In this document: in pieces, positions 8,145 through 15,327 of the stretch
Position numbering within the stretch: the first letter of the stretch is position 1
Layout: the number at the start of each line of letters is the position of its first letter
NCBI RefSeq assembly: GCF_000154905.1
Contig: NZ_GG770539.1
Location: forward strand, 2,955,549-3,019,548
DNA from: Streptomyces sp. SPB074
GTDB lineage: Bacteria > Actinomycetota > Actinomycetes > Streptomycetales > Streptomycetaceae
DNA: 64,000 nt
Direction of reading: 5' to 3'
The notes under the pieces: generated by a model
Seen by the model: the letters and a program-made list of their open reading frames with translations, nothing else
Databases searched by the model: none
What the model was told of the DNA's origin: nothing
Translations under genes and position numbers: made by a program

Positions 8145-9179
8145 CGAGTTGGTGCGTGATAGGGGGTGAGGTGTGTTTGCCCTGCTCACGGCCGTTTTCA
8201 GATGCTGGTGTTGCGGTCGGAGACGAGGCCGGCGATGGCGCGGTAGGTGTCGGGCAGGCGGTCGCGGCGATGTGTCCAGCGGGTCAGTTGCTTCCAGCGT
8301 TTGTGATCAGCGAGGGCGTGTTCGACGGTGATGCGGTCGGACGAGTGGCCGTGGCGGTCGCGTCCCCATTGTTCGACTCTGTCGGGCAGTGCTCCCGGCC
8401 GGGGTTTTCTCGGCGGCGTGATCGCCTGCCCGCGATGGTCGCGGCTCAGCCCCAGGTAGCCGTCGTCCAACAGGACCTCGACGTCGGGGAAGTGCTGGAA
8501 GCAGATGGCGATGCCTTCGTCGCGGGCGGCGGTGGCGTCGTGCATACGCCCAGGTCGTAGGGCATCGGTCCATAACGTGCGGCCCCGCCAGCCGGCGATC
8601 ACGGTGGCCTTCATCGTGTTCTGCTTCTTCTTGCCCGAGACGAATGCGCGCCGGCCGCCGCGGCCGGCCGGTGGCCGGCGGACCCGGATCTCGGTGGCGT
8701 CCAGACACAGCTCGACACCTTCGGCCTGCGCGTAGGCAAACACATCCGCCAGAGTCCGAAGCCGCAGGCCGGGACGGTCGGGAACCGCGCACCCCCGCTC
8801 CGCCAAGAGCGTGCGCACCTCTCCGATCGCCCGGGTGACCGTGGATCGGTCGACACCTGACAGCAGCCCCAGCACCGAGTGCGGCAGGTCGTGCCGCAGG
8901 TGGATGAGTGTGGCCACCAACCGGTCGACGAACACCAGCTGATGGCGGGCGCCGGCGCCTTCGGCCCGCTTGCGGGCCCCGCCTCGCACAGCATGGCGGC
9001 GACCCTCGACCCCGGCCTGCCACGGCTCGGCCAACTCTTCGACCAAGCACGCAAGATGACGCCGGGAGAGCCCCGTGAACAGTCGATGCGCCAGCACCGC
9101 CCGATTGACCATGATCGCCACAGCGGGATCATGCCATCCACGTGGCACGACACCTCACCCGCTATCACGCACCAACTCG
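8145..9179 (-). mobile_element. IS5-family insertion sequence (1035 bp, TTA target duplication)
   Basis: Terminal inverted repeats of 29 bp (CGAGTTGGTGCGTGATAG... at 8145-8173 and its complement at 9151-9179) differ at one position. The element is flanked by a 3-bp duplication TTA at 8142-8144 and 9180-9182. TNA duplications and this size are typical of the ISL2/IS1031 groups of the IS5 family. One transposase gene fills it. Intact ends and a clean duplication suggest a recent insertion, here into an hsdM-like gene. Confidence 0.9.
8198..9148 (-). CDS. IS5-family DDE transposase
   Basis: 316 residues from a GTG start (an in-frame ATG lies at 9112). The N-terminal half contains a helix-turn-helix-like region (LSGVDRSTVTRAIGEVRTLL). 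The DDE catalytic part follows: LCLDATEIRVRRP (first Asp), LLDDGYLGL (second Asp) and SSDRITVEHALADHKRWK (Glu). The length is normal for the family and no stop or frameshift interrupts it. It binds the terminal inverted repeats and catalyses cut-and-paste transposition. The frame is entirely inside the IS ends. Confidence 0.93.
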   Translation of the reverse strand: MPRGWHDPAVAIMVNRAVLAHRLFTGLSRRHLACLVEELAEPWQAGVEGRRHAVRGGARKRAEGAGARHQLVFVDRLVATLIHLRHDLPHSVLGLLSGVDRSTVTRAIGEVRTLLAERGCAVPDRPGLRLRTLADVFAYAQAEGVELCLDATEIRVRRPPAGRGGRRAFVSGKKKQNTMKATVIAGWRGRTLWTDALRPGRMHDATAARDEGIAICFQHFPDVEVLLDDGYLGLSRDHRGQAITPPRKPRPGALPDRVEQWGRDRHGHSSDRITVEHALADHKRWKQLTRWTHRRDRLPDTYRAIAGLVSDRNTSI

Positions 9180-9553
9180 TTAGTGAGCAAGTTCGAAGTC
9201 GTGATGGTGAAGCGCGCGTCCTTCATGTGGTGCGCGTAGGTGGAGTCCTCGCCACCCAGCGTGCGCAGCCAGGGAAATACGCCGTCGCGTACCCGCGTGA
9301 GCATGTTCTCGGGGGACTCGTTGATGAACACGGACCAGCGCAGGATCTGGGTGTCGTCTGCGTAGATCGGGTTCTCGACCGGACGGCCTGTGCGGTTGGC
9401 CTTGTTCTCCTTGGCCTGCTCTAGGATGTCGAGGCGCCGGATGAACATCAGGTAGGTGATCTGCTCGATGACCTCCAGTGGGTTGGAGATCCCGCCAGAC
9501 CAGAAGGCGTCCCAGAGTCGGTCGATCTTGCTCTTCAGCTCACCTGTAATCAC
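9180..9553 (-). pseudogene. hsdM fragment (type I restriction methyltransferase N-terminus)
   Basis: About 124 residues remain. LKSKIDRLWDAFWSGG and the following EVIEQITYLMFIRRLDILE are characteristic of the N-terminal helical domain of HsdM, the modification subunit of type I restriction-modification systems. The reading frame enters the IS at 9179 and ends after a few IS-derived codons. The SAM-binding domain is gone, and the DNA on the far side of the IS does not continue hsdM, so the rest was deleted. No hsdS or hsdR gene is visible. Confidence 0.85.
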
Positions 9554-9625
9554 GCAAGCAGGCTAGCGTGTCCCTCTGACACATGGCGGCCCGATCGGTA
9601 GTCGGTGCAGTGCGCCAGGCTCGTG

Positions 9626-10495
9626 TCAGACCGTCCTGGCGTGCAGAAAGCCCAGCGTGGTGAGCCCTTCGTTGCGGCACAGGTGGTCGGACGCACCGCC
9701 GACTTCGGTCTGGAGGAGTTGGTAGGTCGCGCCGTGTGTCTGGCCCCAGTGCATGGCGGCACGCCACAAGTGCCGGCCGAGACCGTGCCCGCGCGCGTCA
9801 GGGTCTACGGCGAAGTACTGCGGCATGAGCTGGGCCATGCCCGTGGGGTCGGGGCAGATCTCCATGGGGCCGATGGCACCGACAACACGGTCCTCCAGCA
9901 CGGCCACGAGGACCGGGCCGCATCCCTTGGCCCTCATCTGGCGGTCGAGGAAGGCGAAGCCGTCGGCCGCCATGGTTTGGGCGAAGGTGGTGAAGGTGCG
10001 GCGGACGGGGAGGGGCCAGTCTTCGAGCCGCCGGACGGGGCCGACGGAGGGGGAGTAGTGCCGCGCCGTGAAGTCCTGGAGCTGGATGCGGACCCCACGA
10101 GGATGCGGCGTCTCCGGGCCCAACGGCCGGACAACGCGCGCAGTGGCTGCTCCGTGAACTGCCGCGAGCTTTCCCGCGAGCTCGGCGGCCTGGTCGAGGA
10201 CGTCTCCTCGTTGACCGTAGGCGAAGACTTTCACTGTTCGCCCGCCGCGGGTCAGCAGGGTGGGGATGAGCGTGTGGTCGGGGTGATGGACCACATCGTT
10301 GACGAGGACAGCCTCCTGCTTCTCCGCGCCCCAGCGGCGGTCCTTGTCGTACGGCAGGAAGTGGCACTCTGAGGCGGCCGCCACCAGGGTGGCTTCGAAG
10401 AGGTCGACCGTCAGGGCGTGCGGGTGGACGGGGCCGAGGGTGGGCACGACCGGTGCGGCGAGCGCGGGGCGGAGCCAGTCCCAGCGGAAGACCAT
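9626..10495 (-). CDS. GNAT-family N-acetyltransferase
   Basis: 289 residues. The C-terminal ~130 residues form a GNAT domain: GPVLVAVLEDRVVGAIGPM, then QYFAVDPDARGHGLGRHLW with the acetyl-CoA pyrophosphate-binding R-G-x-G-x-G loop. The N-terminal ~150 residues are a separate region I do not recognise. GNAT enzymes transfer acyl groups to amines, and some decorate RiPPs. The gene lies downstream of the radical SAM/peptide operon on the same strand but behind a strong hairpin, so it may be separately expressed or reached by read-through. AAGGTG precedes the ATG. Participation in peptide maturation is only a possibility. Confidence 0.85.
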   Translation of the reverse strand: MVFRWDWLRPALAAPVVPTLGPVHPHALTVDLFEATLVAAASECHFLPYDKDRRWGAEKQEAVLVNDVVHHPDHTLIPTLLTRGGRTVKVFAYGQRGDVLDQAAELAGKLAAVHGAATARVVRPLGPETPHPRGVRIQLQDFTARHYSPSVGPVRRLEDWPLPVRRTFTTFAQTMAADGFAFLDRQMRAKGCGPVLVAVLEDRVVGAIGPMEICPDPTGMAQLMPQYFAVDPDARGHGLGRHLWRAAMHWGQTHGATYQLLQTEVGGASDHLCRNEGLTTLGFLHARTV

Positions 10496-10522
10496 GCGGG
10501 CACCTTAGCGCTGTATGTGAGG

Positions 10523-10556
10523 GCGCTCCGGCCCGTCGGTGGACGGGCCGGAGCGC
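10523..10556 (-). terminator. Hairpin between Cys-peptide gene and GNAT gene
   Basis: A perfect 15-bp inverted repeat (GCGCTCCGGCCCGTC with its complement) encloses a 4-base loop. It lies 16 bases downstream of the putative precursor stop codon, where it could terminate transcription or stabilise the 3' end of the peptide mRNA. Confidence 0.8.
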
Positions 10557-10572
10557 GTAGGTCGGGTTGTGG

Positions 10573-10740
10573 TCAGAAGGGGTTGTCGTCGCCGGCGTCG
10601 CAGGAGCACTCGGCGCTCTCGACGACGTCGTCGAGGTCCGCGACGAGTGTCACGGCGGCCGAGGCCACCGGGGGCGCCGCGTGGCGGGCGCTGCTGGGCG
10701 GGGCGGTCAGGATCTGTACCGGTACGGGTCCGGGCGTCAT
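10573..10740 (-). CDS. Putative RiPP precursor peptide paired with radical SAM enzyme
   Basis: 55 residues. The leader-like part (residues 1-43) is rich in Pro, Ala and Val and ends in TLVADLDDVVESAE. The C-terminus is a compact acidic segment, CSCDAGDDNPF, with two Cys separated by Ser. The ATG overlaps the stop of the radical SAM gene (ATGA), so it is translationally coupled to it. Small size, Cys/Asp-rich tail, adjacency to a SPASM enzyme and the hairpin behind it all fit a substrate peptide. The modification is unknown; thioether or other Cys/Asp-centred cross-links are possible. Calling it a precursor is inference from context. Confidence 0.7.
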   Translation of the reverse strand: MTPGPVPVQILTAPPSSARHAAPPVASAAVTLVADLDDVVESAECSCDAGDDNPF

Positions 10741-11867
10741 GGGGGCACCGTCTCTTTCTGTGGGTCTCCGTGCTGGCAGTAGCTGTGCAGTGGCGCCTTC
10801 GCCTCCTGGTAGTGCTTGGCCAGGGGGCGGCAGACTCGGCAGGTGCCGGACAGGGCGCAGCCCTCGCACCCTCCGGTGCGAAGCATCAGGCGGTCGGCGA
10901 TCGTGCCGAGCCGTCGCAGTCCTTCGACGCCTTCGGCCATGAGGTCGATCTGCTCCTCGCGGCCGACCTTGCAGATCGAGACCTTGGCGTGCGGGTCGGC
11001 GTGGAAGAACGTGTGGCCCGCGTTGCATCCAGCGAACGGCTTGCGCCGGCGGAGGTGGTCGGCGGACTGGGCGAGGAGGGGTTCGCCGCCGCCGTAGATG
11101 GTCGGGGTCATGTTGGTGTACGCGTGGTGCTCCACGCCCCACTCCCGGGCGAGCGCGGCCATCGCGTCGGCCTCGCGGGCGTTGTCCTCCGTGACGACGA
11201 CGTTGATACGGAGCGGCAGCCCGGCGGCGCGGGCGGCGTGCATGCCGCGCCGGAACGCCTTCCATGCTCCGCGCCGCTGGGTGAGCGCGTCGAAGGACTC
11301 CTCGCTCGCGCCGTACATGCTGACGACGAGGCGGTAAGGCGGGCACTCCCGGAAGAGCTGGAGCAGGTCGGGACGGGAGAGCAGGGAGCCGTTGGTGGAG
11401 ATCGTGAGCATCATGCCGCTGAGCCAGGCGTACCGGTAGGCGTTCTGGAAGTCCGGGTCCATGGTCGGTTCGCCGCCGGTGATCTGGAGCCAGATGACGC
11501 CGGCCTCGCGCATGATGTCGAGGAGTTCGACCTTGTTCTCCCAGGTGAGGCCGGAGAAGGGCCGTTCGCCGAGGTAGCAGTGCTTGCAGCCGAAGTTGCA
11601 CCCGAGGTTTATCTCCCAGGAAGCCCGGCAGTATCCGTACGCGGACGGTTCCCGGATCAGGACCGTGTGCTTCGTCGGGGCACCGGCGACATCGAGGCCC
11701 CAGGCGTCGGCCGCCAGCTCGACCGCCCAGGACGGCAGGGGCTGGGCGTTTACGGCGGCGGCTCGGAGCTGCTCGTAGTGGGTGGCCGGGATGCGGGCCC
11801 CGGATCGGGCTCCGGGGCGGAGCAGGAGGTGGCCGTCGAGGAAAGGGGCGGCGATGAGCTGGTGCAT
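10737..11867 (-). CDS. Radical SAM/SPASM peptide-modifying enzyme
   Basis: 376 residues. Cys90, Cys94 and Cys97 in LGCNFGCKHCY form the CX3CX2C motif for the SAM-binding 4Fe-4S cluster, and GGEPTMD (131-137) is the SAM amino-group motif. The C-terminal region holds Cys281, Cys299, Cys334, Cys337, Cys343, Cys346 and Cys364, the pattern of a SPASM domain with auxiliary clusters. Such enzymes install carbon-centred cross-links on peptide substrates. Residues 1-75 may form a peptide-recognition region, but no clear RRE fold is evident by eye. An AAGGA site lies just upstream of the ATG. The stop overlaps the start of the small Cys peptide, its likely substrate. Confidence 0.92.
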   Translation of the reverse strand: MHQLIAAPFLDGHLLLRPGARSGARIPATHYEQLRAAAVNAQPLPSWAVELAADAWGLDVAGAPTKHTVLIREPSAYGYCRASWEINLGCNFGCKHCYLGERPFSGLTWENKVELLDIMREAGVIWLQITGGEPTMDPDFQNAYRYAWLSGMMLTISTNGSLLSRPDLLQLFRECPPYRLVVSMYGASEESFDALTQRRGAWKAFRRGMHAARAAGLPLRINVVVTEDNAREADAMAALAREWGVEHHAYTNMTPTIYGGGEPLLAQSADHLRRRKPFAGCNAGHTFFHADPHAKVSICKVGREEQIDLMAEGVEGLRRLGTIADRLMLRTGGCEGCALSGTCRVCRPLAKHYQEAKAPLHSYCQHGDPQKETVPP

Positions 11868-11889
11868 GGCGTTCCTTTCGCGGGTGGGT

Positions 11890-12456
11890 TCAGCAGTGCA
11901 GGGAGCAGTCCGGGCACGCGCAGCCCGAGAGCGGGTCCGTACCGCTGCCGCCGCACGTCGGGCAGACGTCAGCGCGCGGCACCGACGGCGAGAGCTGAAT
12001 GCGCCCAAACAGCAGTCGGTCGGACGTGAGAGCGGCATCCAGGTAGGTGTCGAGGCGAGCGGCGTCCGCGGACTGTGGCAGCGCGTCGAGACCGAGCACG
12101 AGGATCGCCTCGCTGGTGCGGGCGACCAGTTCGTTCCAGGAGCGGCGAGTGGGGAGGGGGAGTCGACGGGAAGCCCCGGGCACGTGCAGCAGCGCGCGGT
12201 CGCCGACGAGCCGCAGACGACGTCCGAGACGCGGGATGACTTCACGGGCTCCGGTCAGTCCACCGAGGCATCCGGACAAGCGCCGCATGTGGTCCTCGGT
12301 CGTCGCAGCGGTGCCGCCGTTGGTCGGGGCCGGAGTGTGCGTGATCAGGATGCGTGCGATCTCGCGGTTGTCCGGTCCGGCACCCTTCCAGGTCCAGGCG
12401 GCGAGAGAGACGTGCAGGCGCAGTTCAGGGCTCGGTGGGATGAGAGCGATGCTCAT
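11890..12456 (-). CDS. Unknown protein with Cys-rich (zinc-ribbon-like) C-terminus
   Basis: 188 residues. I do not recognise the first ~150 residues, which are soluble and include an HMRRLSGCLGGLTGAREVIPRL segment. The last ~26 residues hold six Cys in CPTCGGSG, GCACPDC and a terminal HC. The CxxCxGxG motif recalls DnaJ-type zinc-binding loops. The start overlaps the stop of the upstream ATPase (ATGA), and the radical SAM gene starts 22 bases downstream, so it belongs to that operon. It could be a chaperone-like or recognition partner. A second substrate peptide fused to a folded domain is less likely. Confidence 0.75.
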   Translation of the reverse strand: MSIALIPPSPELRLHVSLAAWTWKGAGPDNREIARILITHTPAPTNGGTAATTEDHMRRLSGCLGGLTGAREVIPRLGRRLRLVGDRALLHVPGASRRLPLPTRRSWNELVARTSEAILVLGLDALPQSADAARLDTYLDAALTSDRLLFGRIQLSPSVPRADVCPTCGGSGTDPLSGCACPDCSLHC

Positions 12457-12869
12457 GCTGCCGTCCCTCCCGGGGCTTTGAAGCACGACCAGACGATCTT
12501 CCCGAGCGGGGTGCGGTCCTCCACGCCCCAGCCGTCGGCGAGCGCGGTCACCAGGATCAGCCCGCGGCCGACGGTGTCCGTGTCGTCAGGGCGACGAGGG
12601 TGGGGGCGTCGGCTGCGGCTGTCGTGTACTTCCAGGCGCACGGCCTCGTCATCGGCGTCGATTTTCACGAGGAAGCCTCGGCCGGGGGCCGCCCCGTGGA
12701 GCACGGCGTTGGTGGCGAGTTCGGAGACGCAGAGGCGGACGTCGTCGCCTCGTTCCAGCAAGCCCCAGCTGGTCAGGGCCTCGGCGGTGAACGTCCGTGC
12801 CTCGGCGACCGACTCGGGCCGGGACTCGAAGAACCGCTGGGTCGTCTTGGTCATCGCGATGGTCCTCAT
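12453..12869 (-). CDS. GHKL-type ATP-binding protein (anti-sigma-factor-like)
   Basis: 138 residues of a HATPase_c_2 domain: N-box CVSELATNAVLHG near residues 57-69, the DSRSRRP region for the G1 position, and GRGLILVTALAD for G2. These small Streptomyces ATPases resemble the anti-sigma kinase SpoIIAB/RsbW and usually act in regulation. Start and stop both overlap neighbours by ATGA, linking it to the resolvase-like gene upstream and the Cys-tailed protein downstream. An in-frame ATG at 12854 is an alternative start. A very similar role is likely for the ATPase at 25997-26470. Confidence 0.85.
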   Translation of the reverse strand: MRTIAMTKTTQRFFESRPESVAEARTFTAEALTSWGLLERGDDVRLCVSELATNAVLHGAAPGRGFLVKIDADDEAVRLEVHDSRSRRPHPRRPDDTDTVGRGLILVTALADGWGVEDRTPLGKIVWSCFKAPGGTAA

Positions 12870-13336
12870 GACAGTGACGTGGCGTCTACGACGCGGGTGG
12901 TGCCCGAGTGCGGGCGGTGAACCGGACCGCTTCGGGGAACGGTCGAGGGCGTGGGACGCGCCCGTCGGACCAGCAACAACCGGGCCCCGGCGCATTCGAT
13001 TTGGCGTCCCCGTTCGACCGCCACGGCCTTCGGGCCCAGGTGGGACATGGCGGGGACGACGACGCCGTAGACGTCCGGCAGCGCGAGCGCGTCGAGGAGA
13101 CCGTTGAACGCCGCCGAAGCGGCCCCGGTGGCCTCGCGATCGGTGAAGAGACCGGACAGCCGCAGCTCGTGGGCGCGGCAGTACTCGGCCAGCGAGGCGG
13201 CCAGCGCGTTCTGCCGTGCGCGAGGTACGCGTATCAACCGGAGGAATCCGTAGACGACCGGGCCGCTGACCAGGCGGTGTTCGGTGAGGGGTTCCATGTT
13301 CAGGACCGTCCAATGGCTCGACTCGTGGTGACGCAT
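12866..13336 (-). CDS. Small resolvase-like protein
   Basis: 156 residues. The segment from VVYGFLRLIRVPRARQNALAASLAEYC to GARLLLV resembles the N-terminal fold of serine recombinases (GYxR start, the region where a helix carries DREATG, then a VVVPAMSHLG strand). The usual catalytic Ser after the first strand is not present, and there is no C-terminal DNA-binding domain. Similar small proteins in Streptomyces are annotated as recombinase family but are probably regulatory. It is the first gene of the ATGA-coupled operon. Start choice is uncertain (13336 or 13297), as neither has a strong ribosome site. Confidence 0.6.
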   Translation of the reverse strand: MRHHESSHWTVLNMEPLTEHRLVSGPVVYGFLRLIRVPRARQNALAASLAEYCRAHELRLSGLFTDREATGAASAAFNGLLDALALPDVYGVVVPAMSHLGPKAVAVERGRQIECAGARLLLVRRARPTPSTVPRSGPVHRPHSGTTRVVDATSLS

Positions 13337-13450
13337 TGAGCATGTCAGCGACCCAACTCGCGCGGAATCGACGCTTGTTCTACTTCCGTTCCACTTCCGT
13401 CCCGGCGCGTCCTCGGGTCTGCTTCGATGGCTGGTGGAAGGGAGCGACGC
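13337..13450. promoter_or_regulatory. Divergent promoter region between peptide operon and regulator
   Basis: This 114-bp gap separates the leftward radical SAM operon from the rightward regulator-ydcF pair. Both promoters must lie here or overlap the gene starts. It is less GC-rich than its surroundings (TTGTTCTACTTCC region). The closeness suggests that the regulator controls both directions. Confidence 0.5.
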
Positions 13451-14551
13451 GTGGCGACCGTGCATCACTGGACCGGGCTTGAGGCGAAGGCGCTGCGGCT
13501 CGCCCTGAGGCTGAGCGTGCGGTCCTTCGCGGAGCGTCTTGGCCTGGCGGTCGCGACCGTGTCCAAGTGGGAGAGCAAGCTCGCCGCCACCGAGCCGAGG
13601 CCCGATACCCAGGCCATCCTTGACACGGCCCTCGGGCGGGCGGACGCGGCGGTCCACCTGCGCTTCGAGACTCTCCTGTCGGAGATGGCCGGCTCCGTCG
13701 CGACCGCCGGCAGACGTGTCACCCCCTCCGGACCCCGGGCGTGGGAGTACGAGTCATGGGCCGATGACCTCGACCGCGTCGTGGTCGCCCTGTCCCGGCA
13801 GGACTTCGCCTTCGCCGACAGCCTTCTCACGCGGTGGCTGGGCAGGTTCACGGCCCACGAGCTGGATGAGAAGGGCCTGTACCTCTTCGGCCGCTCCTCC
13901 ACCTTGCTCGGCGACCTCAAGCGCGATCAAGGCGTCGTTCTGGGCCCGCTCTCGGCGCAGCACTCCTACAACGGTGCCCGGACGGTCTTCACTCAGCTCG
14001 ACATCCCCCGCCGCGTCGCCCAGCTCGATCTGTCACTCGCGGTCGTCACCGAGATGTCCGGCAAGCTGGAAGTCGCTGCCCATAGCTACGAGTCCCTCGC
14101 CGTCGACGACCGCCTCTCACGCCGCGACCGGGCTCGCGCACGCCTGTGGGTGGGAACGGCGCTGAGCAAAGATGGTGAGCACGACTACGCGACCCGCGTC
14201 ATGCAGGCGGCGACCCGCGAGTTCGAAGACCTCACCGAACCGGAGGACTGGTCGGTCGCCCATCAGAAGCTCGCTCTGGCCCGCCGTGGCGTCGGCGATC
14301 TCTCGCAGGCCCTGCACTTCATCGATATCGCCCGAAGCAGCGGGACGACCGACTCACCTATGCAACGCGTACGTCTGGACACCGCTCATGGCCACATCCT
14401 GCTTTCCGATGCGGCGACCCGGGATGATGGAGTCCTCGTCCTCGATCGGGCCGCCAGGGTAGCCGCGCAGTACGGGCTCGTGCACCAACTGCGCAGCATT
14501 GAGGGCATCAGGGCCATGAGTGAGGGGCTGACCGGCCCCCGGCAACGGTGA
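13451..14551 (+). CDS. XRE-type regulator with helical-repeat C-terminus
   Basis: 366 residues. The N-terminal ~60 residues form a helix-turn-helix (LRLALRLSVRSFAERLGLAVATVSKWES), and the remaining ~290 residues are helical repeats of the TPR kind found in many Streptomyces cytoplasmic regulators. GTG 13451 is chosen because GGGAG lies six bases upstream; an in-frame ATG exists at 13427. The stop overlaps an in-frame upstream start of the ydcF-like gene. Placed head-to-head with the radical SAM operon, it is the best candidate for its regulator. A C-terminal fragment of a close copy lies at 6162-6410. Confidence 0.85.
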   Translation: MATVHHWTGLEAKALRLALRLSVRSFAERLGLAVATVSKWESKLAATEPRPDTQAILDTALGRADAAVHLRFETLLSEMAGSVATAGRRVTPSGPRAWEYESWADDLDRVVVALSRQDFAFADSLLTRWLGRFTAHELDEKGLYLFGRSSTLLGDLKRDQGVVLGPLSAQHSYNGARTVFTQLDIPRRVAQLDLSLAVVTEMSGKLEVAAHSYESLAVDDRLSRRDRARARLWVGTALSKDGEHDYATRVMQAATREFEDLTEPEDWSVAHQKLALARRGVGDLSQALHFIDIARSSGTTDSPMQRVRLDTAHGHILLSDAATRDDGVLVLDRAARVAAQYGLVHQLRSIEGIRAMSEGLTGPRQR

Positions 14552-14565
14552 CCAGGGAGAAACGC

Positions 14566-15234
14566 GTGCGCAACGACCAGCAGGGCATCACCGAGGACCA
14601 GTGGCACCAGGCCAGGCTGATCTGGGACTACCACCAGATGCAGCACGAGCTGCGACCTGTCGACGTGGCAATCGGGCTGGGAAGCCACGATCTCGGCGTC
14701 GCGACCCGCTCCGCCGAGCTGTACCGTGCCGGGCTCTTCGAGACGCTGGTATTCACCGGTGGCAACAGCCCCACCACTGCCAAGGTCTTTCCTCGGGGCG
14801 AGGCGATCCACTTTCGTGAGCACGCCATCGACCTGGGCGTCCCCGCCGATGCCATCCTGTTGGAACCGCACGCTGCCAACACTGGAGAGAACATCACGCT
14901 CTCCCGCGAAGTCCTTGCCGCCTCCGGTATCCATCCGGCCACGGTGCTGCTGGTCTCCAAGCCGTACATGGAACGGCGATCGTTCGCGACCGCCCGCAAA
15001 CTGTGGCCCGATGTCGAGTTCCTGTGCGCGTCAGAGCGGTTGGAGTTCGACGACTATCTGAGGAGCATCGGGGACGAGAAGCTCGTTCTCGACATGCTGG
15101 CCGGCGACCTCCAGCGGGTCATCGAGTACCCGAAGCTCGGATTCGCCATCGAGCAGGAAGTTCCTGAGGACGTACATGCAGCGTACGAATCTCTCATTCG
15201 TTCCGGCTTCACCAGCCGCCTCATCGCCTCGTGA
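14566..15234 (+). CDS. YdcF-like (DUF218) family protein, copy 2
   Basis: 222 residues with the DUF218 motifs AIGLGSHDLGV, LVFTGGNSPTT, ILLEPHAANTGENITLSRE and KPYMERRSFATARKLWP. It shares length, motif order and long identical blocks with the protein at 6425-7096. GTG 14566 follows AGGGAG by six bases; an in-frame GTG at 14548 overlaps the regulator's stop. DUF218 domains are often linked to envelope or cofactor functions, but this soluble subgroup has no assigned reaction. Pairing with the same regulator in both copies indicates a conserved functional unit. Confidence 0.85.
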   Translation: MRNDQQGITEDQWHQARLIWDYHQMQHELRPVDVAIGLGSHDLGVATRSAELYRAGLFETLVFTGGNSPTTAKVFPRGEAIHFREHAIDLGVPADAILLEPHAANTGENITLSREVLAASGIHPATVLLVSKPYMERRSFATARKLWPDVEFLCASERLEFDDYLRSIGDEKLVLDMLAGDLQRVIEYPKLGFAIEQEVPEDVHAAYESLIRSGFTSRLIAS

Positions 15235-15325
15235 GCGGCCTGCTTCCGGCGGCCAGTGCGCGATCCACCAACCCAACCTGTTCCCGAGGCTGACGACGCT
15301 GGCCAAGCTGTTCGCGGCGGACTAC
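15235..15325 (+). pseudogene. WbqC-like gene start, truncated at IS
   Basis: Near-identical to the start of the WbqC-like gene at 7095: GGQCAIHQPNLFPRL, then TTLAKLFAADY. The match stops exactly at the IS beginning at 15328, and DNA beyond the IS does not resume WbqC. The gene was truncated by insertion plus deletion. Confidence 0.8.
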
Positions 15326-15327
15326 TA

